Positions 24,101 to 35,900 of a stretch of DNA of 64,000 nucleotides are shown piece by piece. Position numbers and translations under genes: made by a program. The stretch comes from Lineus longissimus. Taxonomy: Eukaryota > Nemertea > Pilidiophora > Heteronemertea > Lineidae. How positions within the stretch are numbered: the first letter of the stretch is position 1; the number at the start of each line of letters is the position of its first letter. The notes under the pieces are model-generated. The model was not told the origin of the DNA. It worked only from the letters and a program-made list of their open reading frames with translations, and made no database searches. Location of the stretch: contig NC_088310.1 in assembly GCF_910592395.1 (NCBI RefSeq), forward strand, positions 5,961,501 through 6,025,500, read 5' to 3'.

Positions 24101-27100
24101 GATGGCGGACTTGTACCCTTTTATAGCCGTGACAGATAGTTGTCTTTCCGTGAATAATTCAATAAGGAAATCAACTAATCTGTATATAGAGGGAGAGATC
24201 GGATTAACTCCGTTCTCCCTGCACCAGGAAGTGAAGGTAGACCACTTTCCTTGATACACATCAAGGGTAGACCCCCTTTGAGGTGCGGACATGCGCTTGA
24301 CAGCGATGTCCGAAAAGCCTCTCTGGTGGAGATGCAACTGGATAAGTTCCAGGCGTGAAACTTGAAAAATCCAGGGTTCTGGTGGTAGCATCTCCCCAGG
24401 GGGTGCCACAGGAGGTGCTTCCAAGTAGGAAGACTCCTGGGGTGATCTATCAGGAGCTCCAGCAAGGCTGGGAACCAGGCCTGATTTGGCCAGCAAGGTG
24501 CGATGAGAGTTATTCTCACCGGATGGCTGGTCAAGATCTTGTTCAGGACTGGTTGGATGAGAGGGAGGGGTGGAAACGCATATGCGTTCAGCCCGACCCA
24601 AGAGGCTGTAAGGCTGTCGACTTCCAGGGCCTCTTCGTCCGGAAGTGGAGAGTAATAGATGGGAAGGCGATTGTTCAGCCTGGTGGCGAACAGATCTACC
24701 TTCGGAGATTGCCAAAGGCGACAAAGGTCGTCTACAATCTCCTGATGGAGTGTCCACTCTGTCTGAACTAGCTTGTTCTGACGGGACAGGGCGTCGGCAA
24801 GGATGTTGCGATTGCCCGGTATGTGTCTGGCACATATCGATACTCCAAGGTCGGCACAAAGATGGTAAAGCTCCCAAGTTAGCTGGCAAAGAATGCCGGA
24901 CTTTGTGCCTCCCTGTCTCCTGACATATGCTACTACTGTAGAATTGTCGGAGAACAGGGTTACTCTCCGATTCTTCAGGCGAAGGGAAAGAGCCCTCACG
25001 GCAAGAAGGACAGCCTTCATTTCCAATATATTTATTGGAAGAATGGTCTCCTCCCTTGTCCATAGACCTCTTATGGACATGTCCCCGTTGTTCAGATGTG
25101 CTCCCCACCCTAGTAGGGAAGCATCTGTGAACAGGGACACTTCTGGGGGCGGTGGAGCAAGATCTACACCGCTTTGGAGACGAGTCTCCGACTCCCAGAA
25201 GTTCCAGACGTTCTTGAGTAGGTATTGAGGTATCAATACCAACTTGTCTAATGGGTCCCTGTGGGGTTTCCATAGAGACATTAGAAACATCTGGATGGGA
25301 CGCATATATAGACGGCCAAGGGGGATTTGGTCTGCTGCCGAATTCAGAAGTCCCAAAAGGCTCAAGCATCGCCTTGCGGGAGCTTGAGTCCTTCCTCTGA
25401 ATTCTGCGACGAGATGAAGAATTTTCTTTATCCTGTCTAGGGGGGGCAGCATTTTCCCAATGGCCGTAAGGAACCGAACTCCAACGTAAACGAAGTCTTG
25501 GGATGGTATGAATTCTGACTTTGTTTCGTTGATAATCCAACCTGCGGAAACTACTTTTTGCTTTAGAACCTGAAGTTGTTGCAGTAGTAGTTCCCGCGAT
25601 TTGCAACGGAGTAGCCAATCGTCTAGGTAGTGATGGAGCTTGAACCCCATCACGTGAAAGGGAGCGACGAAGGCTGTGACTATCATCGTAAAAATTAGGG
25701 GTGCCGATGCCAGACCGAACGGCAGGGCCCTGAATTGATACGTCTTTCCTTCGTAATGGAATCGAAGGAAGTGTTGATAGTCTGGATGGATCGGTACATG
25801 TAAGTACGCATCCATTAAATCCATCGATACCGCCCAATCGTTGGGCTGTATCGCCGTTGCTATAGACCTGGTGGTTTCCATCTTGAAATGAGGAACATTC
25901 AAGAAGGTGTTTAACCTGGAAAGGTCTATGATCAGCCTCCATGTCCCTGCTTTCTTGGGAACCAAGAAAACGTGGCTGTAAAAGCCGGGGGAGCATGGAT
26001 CTTGAAGGACCTGGATAGCTTGCTTCTCCAGTAATGTCGCGACCTCTGCTTGGAGGGCAGAGGCCTTGACTGGGTCCTTCGGTGGCTGAACTGGGGTTGG
26101 ATATATGGTAGTCGGGGGGGTACGGTTGAAATCTAGTTTCACTCCGTACCTCAACATGTTTGGGACTGGGGACCCCTTTGGGCACCAATCGTCCCAAATG
26201 TCTGCAAATTTTTGCAGACGGCCCCCGACTACCGGAGTCGGCTCCTTTTTGCGTCCGGGAGGAGAAAGGAGGGGGGAGTCACCTCTTCCGGCCAGCACCC
26301 CTTGGGCGAAAGGAGTGCTTAGTCGGACCGGATCCACCCTGGTTAGAGGAAGTATTTTTCCTCTTTCCAGTCCGGCGACCCTCCGCTTCCCGTCGGAAGG
26401 ATCCAGCAGGAGCAGGCTGACTAGGCGGGGTAGGCCTAGGCAGGACCTGCCTGGCGTACGGGATTGAACCCGATGCCTGCTGGGGCCTCTCTATCTTTCT
26501 AGCGTTAGGTAGAGAGGTCTTGGCCCTCTGTGTCGCAGTGGGGGCATATAATTTGTCCCAATCTTTCTGTGCTTGAGCCGCCTCTTGTACAGAATCTGCG
26601 AACAGGAAAGAACCGTCCATAGGAGCGGTTCTTAAGGCCCCTTCCAGCTGGAGGGATCTGATGACATTGAGAGAGCCCAGTGCGGCGTCTCTACGGAGTA
26701 GGACGCTATTTGCTGCGGTCTTGGCGGACAGCGCAATAGCGTGCCTAATCGAATGTGACAAGGATGTCACAAGCGATTTTGTGTCATCAGATAGTGACTC
26801 ATTATCTTTTAGGGATCTGGCTAGGGCCAGGTTAGTGTGCTCTGCGTAGGAGAGCACCGCTAACGTGTTTTTGGCCAGACCCTCTTGTGCTCTAAGGTCT
26901 CGGTAAGCCGAGGAGGAGGTCACCCTAGGCACGAGTTGGTCCAGCTGTACATCGTCCTTTAATATGGAAGTCGATGCTGCAGCTGGACAGCCGGCCGAGC
27001 TGACTCGATAATAGTCAGCGCGGTACTGCCTAACGGGAGGAAGTTGTGCCGTGAACAACTTCCCCGGTTTACACCAAGCTTCCGGTCCGACTGCCGGAAG

Positions 27101-30100
27101 GACAGGGATGGAAGTACGTTGGTGGGCGCCTGGTGAGTCTCTGATTGTACGCTCCAAAAGTTCAGAGACTGCTAACACCGACGGGGAGGGAGGAAGGAAT
27201 TCAAGTGCCCGAGTGGAGCCTTGAGCAACCTGTGGATTGGGATCCACTTCCTGTCCCCAGAGTGAAAAGGTCGGTGTTGACAAGGCTGGCAGTTCCGGCG
27301 GGGTAGGGCACAGATCCTGCGGGAGGTACGCTCTGATCAAGGATCTGAGTGTCCTCATATCCGACAGGATACTGGCCTCCTCTGGTGACAGCTCCTCCTG
27401 ATTGGGGGAGCGGTAGCCTGGCTGAGAACTCTCGTTCTCAGAAAATTCCTCTAAAATAGAGGAGTCGGATGGTGGGTATCCGATGGGACCAGGCGCACCA
27501 GAGGAACCGGAACCCTGCTCCAGATGGCTGAGTCTATCAGAAAGACCTGCTACCATCTGGATGAGCTGGGACAGTTGCTGTCCTGACTCGGGTTCCGGAC
27601 CCGACGTGCGGCTTCTCTCAACGACGGGCGGTTGAGGCGAGGGTGAGCGCATAAGCGAACCCTGGAAGCCGTATGTGCGGGCGAATGGGTCTTCCGGAAG
27701 CGGAAGTTGCCCATATTCTGAACCAGAGTTCAGATGTCCTCTCTGCGTAGCTCGTTCCATGGGAACGACGCCTCTGCTACGAGGAGGGGGTGGCACTTCC
27801 GGTTGGTTCCACCCAAGAGGTTGGCCAACGTAGGAAGGTGCCTGCATTTCCGGTAGGACGAAGTCCGAAACCGGAAATGCCCGTAACTCCTTCGCCGGTA
27901 TGGAGCTACCGGAAGCCCTTTTAGAAGGAGGTACGGAGGGCGGAAACGCTGTTACCGAAGACGCATGGCGTTTCGGAGGTGGCGTTATAAGGTCCGGCCC
28001 TACTCTACTGTGTCCGTGAGGACTGGGGTTATTTCGCAGTAAAGACTGAGAAAAACCCCCAGTAGAGTCTTCGGTTACTGAAAAACGGGAACCCGCGTCA
28101 GTAACCGGAACTGCAATCGGCGGACCGGAAGCAGGGTGCTCCCGCGGGTACAAAGGGCTTGTACTCGGGGGAGCGGACGACAGGGGAACCGGAAGGTTCC
28201 CTGAGGTCCGGGGTATATTAAACCCTTGGAGACTTATTGGGTGTAAGTCTCCCTTGGGACCACATACATTAATAATGTCAGATCCCGCATCCTTCGCAGC
28301 CGCGGCCGGAACCGGAACTCGGCTGACGGAAGGGGTGGTGGCGGGAGGTTTGCTAGACCTCCGGGTTATATGCCCGGAAACGGAACCGGAAGAGGGTTTT
28401 GGCGTCTTCGCGGCCCGTTTCCCGCCACCAGACGCATTCCTTTGTGGTAAGACAAAGGATGCCGTCGGAGGGGTACGCCATATAAAAAATGGTACCAATG
28501 ACAATAAAAACACTGGGAACCCCAAGTAGGCCAGAAAGGACGCAATAATTAATGGAAAGGAAAACATGCCTACTTGAATTAAACACTATTGCAATGGATC
28601 TGAGTCTTGTTTATTACAATAGAGCGGAGAATAGCCTACTTAAATCTACCCTACCAAGATCAAAATAATGGAGCCGGGTCGACTAAGCTAGCTAAGAAAA
28701 TGTCTATAATTAAATAGACTGGACAATACTAATGCCAAGATTAGTTTGGCGGTCTACTCCGTAGGTGAATGAACCCAAAAATCGTCTAGACTTGGCTGGT
28801 TGAATTTGGTTTTAAATCGAATTCACGGCAGCTTTGAAAAAACGATGTGCTTCGTAGAAGCACAAGAGTAAAGACTGAATATGGCGGCATGAGATCGGCG
28901 CGATCTCGCGGGATCGGTCAGGGCGCCGCCTGGCGGCCGAGCTGTTAACTCAGTTCTCCCTTTAAAAAAATTAAAGGGATACTCTTGTGTTTGAGCCCAA
29001 ATGGAGTAACATGCAAAAGTGTTCCATAGGTAAGTTTGAATGACACAAAATGCTGGTGGTAATGTAGGCGGCTGTCAAGCACTGATACCAGCACTGATGC
29101 CAGCAATCACCGAGAACTAACAGATATAGACAGGCTATTTGTCCACACTAATTATCTTCTCAATTAATAATGATTTCATTATTAGACGAGATGATTTAAT
29201 TGTTTGGTAATCGTGAGATTTGATAGGATGGTCTGGCCTCAATAGACATCATTAGGGCAATGTGGAGCAGCCTGAATATACATTGGGCATAAATCACATT
29301 GGGGCAAAGACAATTCACGCATCTAAACCATCAATACTATTTTTGGTGTTAATGAATTATTCCAATCTTGATACAAAGTGACTAAGCATATAAGTTTGGA
29401 AACAATGTCTTACTAAACAAATTGCAATAGAATACTTGTGCTTTGAACCATTTATTAGACAACTCATGAACTTTTTACTTGGGTGAATTTCGTTGTTAAT
29501 ACTAAACAGTTTTTAAGAGGTAAATTGGTATCATACATACACACTTTAGACATGCCAAGATTGGCAATAAAGTTAAACATTCAATCACCATACATTTGAC
29601 AAGTTCAATCTAAGGTTAACATTGTTTTCAGCAACCAGCCCGTGTCATAGCCTTGCTAAAATTAAGACTGATTGACAACTGGGGTTTCGGAATTGAACTC
29701 ACTGGTTGCTAATTATCGTGATGATTGTTTGGTAAAGTAGTCTGTCCCACTGGCCGGTGTTGGTAAAAGCACAACTCGACCATCATGGCAAATCTAACAG
29801 CAGCTGTTTCAATATTAGCAATAATTGACAGTATGGACCAGCTCAGTTCCTTTCCTCTATATCATGTCCAGCTGTCAAGTTTATCACAGGACTTGTAATA
29901 ACTTGCCAATACCCCTGATGTTTTAATAGTGTATGCATGAATACTTATCACATTTTTATGCAGATTTCATTGCACATTTTATCATCAGACTGTTTTCGCA
30001 AGGCTTCATGATAAGTTGACATTGTCTAAGAATTCAAGTTTAAAATATCAGGATAATTTTAGTCAAATGATATCACACAGGCATCCTTCGGCAGGTGTGA

Positions 30101-32879
30101 AATTTCTTCAGGCAGGTTAACTCATTGAATTCCCTCACCTATCCTACCATTTTCTGGTCAAGTTTCAGTCTGTTACACATCAAGAGCAGCAGGCTTCTCA
30201 AGATGTGGAAGCACAGATTTTGGGACAAAGCATAAGAATATTACTGCTCTTGCTTCAACAGGCAACAGGGAAATGTGAGAACTCTTCCAGCATTGTACAC
30301 ACAAGGTACAAGTTCATATCTCCCCAACATTTTCAAGTACACCGCAAGCCGCAAGCCTACTTGAGCGAGGAAGAACGACAAAGAGATATACCTCTCTTCA
30401 CTAGCTGATGAAAGCAATTTGGAATCCATCAGGCAATTAAATAAGAAAGGCTACCCAATGCCTTCAACTGCATGGACTTGCTATTTATTTTAGTTTCTAC
30501 ATTTTCTGGCCCAATACAATACCTGAGGTGGAAGTTCTGGACGTTGACATTTTTGTACGGGGCGGTCTTCCTCTGGCACCACAAGAGTAAACCTTCTTTT
30601 GCCGTTAGTTCTGGAAACAGAATAGAACACGACATTAGAGACTACTGGGGGAGGCCGACGGGATAAACTTATCTGCAGAAGACTCCCCTTTCCCTCAGTC
30701 ATGGAAATGGTGAGGTGCAATTCCCAAGTAAAAGCCACCATCATACAAGACAGGATTTATGACTCTGTTTGCCTATTACAGAGGTTTTGTCGGCATTATA
30801 GCATTTCTCTTTTCCAGTATCACACCACATGCACATTGTCACTTCAGTACACAGTAGTAAAAAACTGTTGAGAGTACAATAAAGCTCCAAGGATGCTATG
30901 CGCATGAATATAATTTGGGTGGGATCTTTCACTATGAAACTGGGTCATACAAATAAGGGCCCGCAGGCGAAAGTTGTTATCCTGTTTTCATGTTCCACTA
31001 TGTATTTTCAAAACCATCTATGTTGCTGCATAGGTAAACAAGACTTACAAGTGAAAGTACATGACGATTTTGGTGAGATTTTTCCATGATCACCGACAAA
31101 TGCATCACATTCTTAAGAGATTGTCACCTATCCAACCCTTCATGATGGTTCAGAGTGTTGCTTGGTGTAGGGCACATATATTGTACTGAAGGCGACAACT
31201 GACAAAATCTTTTGGCATTTCTATACACTTATCCTTGACTCACCTTCTACTGAAATATCTTGAATAGCGAATCTCAAAATAATGGTCCAGATCATTCCTA
31301 ATGTCATTTTTAAATTTCCGTCGACAATTTCTGAAATGAGAAGAAAGTGAACAACCGATTAGTAAGTAAATCAATAAAGAAGCTCATTTCCCATTTAAGG
31401 GGTGTGACCACACTCCCACCAGTCGCTAATACAATGTAGTTCTCCAACTGGTCAAAGTCTGCATAGTTTTCCACCATGCCTTTGCATGGAACTGAAGAGG
31501 GTTATCATTCCAAAAGCATTCTATCACCATCAACCAAATCACAGAATATTTGTACAAATCAGCAAAGAAAATAAATTTGTCAAAGCGAGCCTTTTCACAG
31601 TCATCAATTCCAAGAAAATTTGCATGTATCTTTCTAACCATAACTCCTTGACAATATTGTGACTCATCGCACAAGTGCAAGGACATGAGTACAACTTCTG
31701 AACAACTGCTAAACACACAAGAAGATGAAACGAGAGTAAATTGACATAGCAAACATGGACGATAACATTGATTGACCTCCATACCGTGTATCATGCACTA
31801 GACCTTCAGATGTGTACAATTCAGAGATGCAGTACAAATTTTCAGTAGGAAAGACATGTTCAGCCTTTCACATAGACTAAATCTCCAGAGTAATGTCGAC
31901 TATTTGACACCAGTAACCCAAAGAAAGGAGTAACTGCAGTATATATAACTTGAGTCGTCATTAAGAGAAGTCAAGGTCACTTAGAGTCATGTATATTGCC
32001 TTCTTATTTTGGTGCAGAAGGTCAAGTAGAATCTTTGGGCCAGCACTTCAATCCTCTAGTATGATTTCTAATTTCTAGGATCAGCACCCGTATCCTTTCT
32101 AGACCATAAGTGACAGCAAACTGACCCAAGTGACACTTGTGGACGTAACTTGGGATAGGACAAGCACTCTCAGATGGCCTCTTCTAACAAGAGATGGAAG
32201 CTCTTACTTGATTTGAAGAGATACTGATGCAAATACTGTTGTTGACCTTGCAGATGAAACTTATCATCCAAAAACTCTCTAACGGTACCATTTCAACCAT
32301 GTCAATCAGCATTTTTGTGAGTCATGAGCTCAACAAACTAACGACTTGGTACCAAATGATTCCTAGAGAAGACACCACAGGACTCCTCCTCACTACACTG
32401 AAGGTTCAGAGAAGGTCCCAACCTCTGTTCATCTTATCTGGACACACAAAGCTGTGAGTTTGAGGCACTTCTCAGGCTATTTTGCCCTATATGGGTTAAA
32501 ATCTAATAAATTTCAGGAAGTTGTCTGCAAAAGTAACTAAATAGAGAATCAATACAAAAATAGCAGAAGCAAATGAGCCTACACTGAGATTACAACACAC
32601 CTTACCAACAGAAATTGATTGCCAATACGGTCGATCAAGTTATGGTAGTAATGATATAAAATGTGATAAAATTTGACAAGCATTTATTTATTAGCTGCAA
32701 TAACGTATACAATTCCTGTGCTGAGAGTACACACGATGGTGTTGACAATTAACTAGGTTCTGCAGTCTCTAACATTTTTAGCAGATAGAGTTTGATAAGA
32801 GACTATGTTACATTTTAACTTTAGCAGCCTAGTGGACTCCAGCTGCGGCAAAAGATCCAGTAGGGTTACGATGCCGGTT

Positions 32880-32926
<47 letters not shown>

Positions 32927-35900
32927 AAGATGATAGGACATGAAAAAATTTGATAAATGACAACGGAAGCAATCGATAGTAATTGCAGGCCAAATATTTA
33001 TACTTTTAAAACATGTACTTGATACCTCAGCTCATAATGTAATCCCAAGAGAGGATCAATCAGGAATATAAACAGATGCAATGCAATATCTTTAATTACG
33101 TAGACTACCGATCCCTATGTTATAACTGAATACAACTTCAATGGGTTACAGGTTTGTAGCATTGGCATCTAAAAGTACCTTGAACTCCAACCCCCCATAA
33201 CAGGCCTTTGGATTGTTTCTAACTATGCAAATGTAACCACTGAGGTATTAATATCGGCATACAAAAATCCCTCCTGAGCTTTGTTTCATATTCACTCTTT
33301 GAGCACCTCCTTAAGCAGGGGAAGGGGCATGTGAATGAAACTAATATGCGAAGCGACACAAATCTAAAGGCTACAACACTACTACTTTACAGATTGCATT
33401 AGAAGTGCTTGCAATTGGCAATGATGATGTTGCAGTCTGCTCCTTTCAATAGCAGCCTACACTGCTAGGCCTTTGCAGGTAAGTTTATATTTACAAGGAG
33501 AACACAATGATCTCTCATGAAGAACAGCCACTAGAATAACCGTGGAACATCGGTAGACACAGCTCAGCTGGAATGCCAACTAAAAAGTATTGATGGTACA
33601 TGTATGCACTATTAATAGCAGTCTGGCTGGGAAAGCCGTTCCACTGCATAGATATGCATTCATTTCAATAACGTACCAGCCAAGAAACTTGTTCTTTTAA
33701 CCCATTCCCAGCATATCCCATATTAATTGACTCTCAAGGTTTTATACAGATGTACAGGAAACAGAATGAACAGAAGGCTACACAAAGGCAGGGTTCCACT
33801 TCCAATTGATGTCATCAGGAATAACATCATCAAGCTTTGGCAAAGAAACAATGGTGTAGTACAGTTAGCCTTAAAATTACAACCAATCAATTCATCATTC
33901 ATCCCTGATTATCGCTCCACACAACAGATGGTTACACCGAATGAGAGATTGCCAACGTTTCTTCAAGCAGACTTGTAAGTTATAAAAGATTATATGCCAG
34001 CATTTTCATCTTCATGAACTATAGGTAAATTTTGCCATACCTTAGAGAAATTAACCTAAACATGCACCAACTTCTACAATATAGCGGCTGATATCAGTTG
34101 AATTGTTCTGTGGCCAAACATCCACAGAATAAGAAGCAACATCTGAACTAAACCATGCCAACCAAGGGGGTCGATTAATACAGCCAAGATCAACAACTCT
34201 GCTACTTTCTTTTAAGCACATATCATAGATAGGGCCTCATTGCAGATGGCTGCAATTGGTGGTCTCAGAGCCTACATGGCACTTGGCTGTGCATATGGTT
34301 GCAGAAGATTTCATGACCTTTACCTAATCTCCCTGAATAAAATGGCTAATAAAAACTAAAGGTGTTGAATATTTATGTACTTATAGCCTTGCATAGGCCT
34401 ACAATGAGTGGACGTATACTGATATACACTTGTGATATGTCTTTTACCAAAAACTAACAATAGATGGAATGCTAATATTATCATATACAGCAAGGAGAGC
34501 ACTTATGAACCAGTATCGAAGAGACCAGAGAGAGAGTGCCCGAGGACCGAATTTCCCAGGTGATGTACAACTTGTTTGAATCGTTTTCTAAATATGTATG
34601 AATCAGGTTTGACACGAAGTTCTACAGGCAGCTAGAATATTATAATTCACCATTAAATTGCAGGGGTGTTTCCTGTGGGTTAGAAGGGGTGTTTGCAGGG
34701 TTGCAAGGGTGTTTGCAGTCCACTGCTCTATGGTGAGGGTACTGCTTCAACTCCACAAGTTAGAACCATGCAACACAATCAAAGAACTTTCAAATCAACG
34801 ATCAAGTTGATGCTCAGGGTACAGCGCATTCATATTCTGACCAACAGGACCAAATATATGAGAACATTGAATACCATTAACATAAAACACTGATAGATAG
34901 AAATAATGATTGTACACTTGACCCAGAAAATTTGAATAAAATGGCTTGCGCCTTTGAATATTTATTTATACTTTTGTTCTAGAAACCCAGGGTCAATATC
35001 ATTCATGATTTTCGATCTTGCCAATTGCACAGCAGAATGCTGTTCACCCTCATTTCATCTCAACCACTGAGTGGATGAGGTAAGATCTTGAGAGCAAGAT
35101 GAAAGGCCTATTCTAAATCACTCATTAGGTACGGTAGACCTAATATTAAATATGATTATTTGTTCATACTTGATTCAAACATGCCACCAATATTTTAGGT
35201 CAAATACATCGCATGACACCCACTTGACATCCTTGAATAACCCAAATAGAAATAGAAAATGAAACCAATTGGTTTGTATCTCGCATTCTCATTCAAATAT
35301 GAAATATATATCATAAATGATATTCTTGTTTTCGATTTAATAGTTCAGGAGTCAGAAAATTAAATTTTTCGTTCACAAAATTTGCAGCTTTTATACCAAA
35401 CTAATCGATATATTTTGAACATGCTGGCAACCTCATTGAACTAGTTATGAATCAGAATGGTGTTCAGTATATGATAACTCAAGACTACTGCACATAGACA
35501 CTCCATATCAAAGAAACGATTCAAAATACCTGAAGAATGCTTCCCAAGCTGATCTTGGTAGGAGATAGGATGGGCAAACATTTTATATTTAGAATGTATT
35601 TTCTACAAGCGATATTACACTGAGACTTGTAATGAGAAACGTAATGTGAAAGAATATTTATTCCAGACATGATTTAGTCCGATTGGTCATGCAGCATCCA
35701 ATCTTACATCATCGTGCAAGCATGCGCCCAAGAAGCTCAGATTGCATTGTGCACATATACTTTTAGTCAGGGCAAAGTCACCATTACAAGAGTTGATATC
35801 ATGACCACGATATCACCTTGACTTTGAGAACAGCTTGAGGTTTAAGATCATATTGTGCTCGATTTAGTTATCACTTGTCAAGTCATAATTGGGCAACATG

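Larger units (their letters stand above)
22492..29053 (-). mobile_element. Complete DIRS-like YR retrotransposon
   Basis: A 6.56-kb element in the actinin intron between exons at 30523 and 22372, in the same orientation as the gene. It carries the hallmarks of DIRS elements: a gag-like ORF, an RT/RNase H ORF with a YLDD core, an overlapping tyrosine recombinase ORF, 178-bp inverted terminal repeats, and a 98-bp internal complementary region made of the two outer ends joined. No integrase, protease or target duplication is seen, as expected for this order. The element is more GC-rich than its surroundings. All three ORFs are open over their expected lengths, and the two terminal repeats differ at only 2 of 178 positions, so insertion looks recent and the copy may be competent. 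Confidence 0.95.

Noticed and set aside
24355-25228. Plus-strand frames of 90-138 codons within the DIRS element
   Set aside because: They are shadows of the RT/RNase H and recombinase coding frames on the minus strand.
26105-26467. Plus-strand 120-codon frame at the ORF1/RT junction
   Set aside because: Antisense shadow in a GC-rich coding region of the retrotransposon.
22534-29040. Element termini as LTRs or DNA-transposon TIRs
   Set aside because: The repeats are inverted, so not LTRs. The RT, tyrosine recombinase and internal complementary region identify a DIRS element and not a DNA transposon.
31426-31794. 122-codon minus-strand frame next to an actinin exon
   Set aside because: It lies wholly in the intron upstream of the exon at 31244-31330, has no usable in-phase donor and resembles nothing in actinins.
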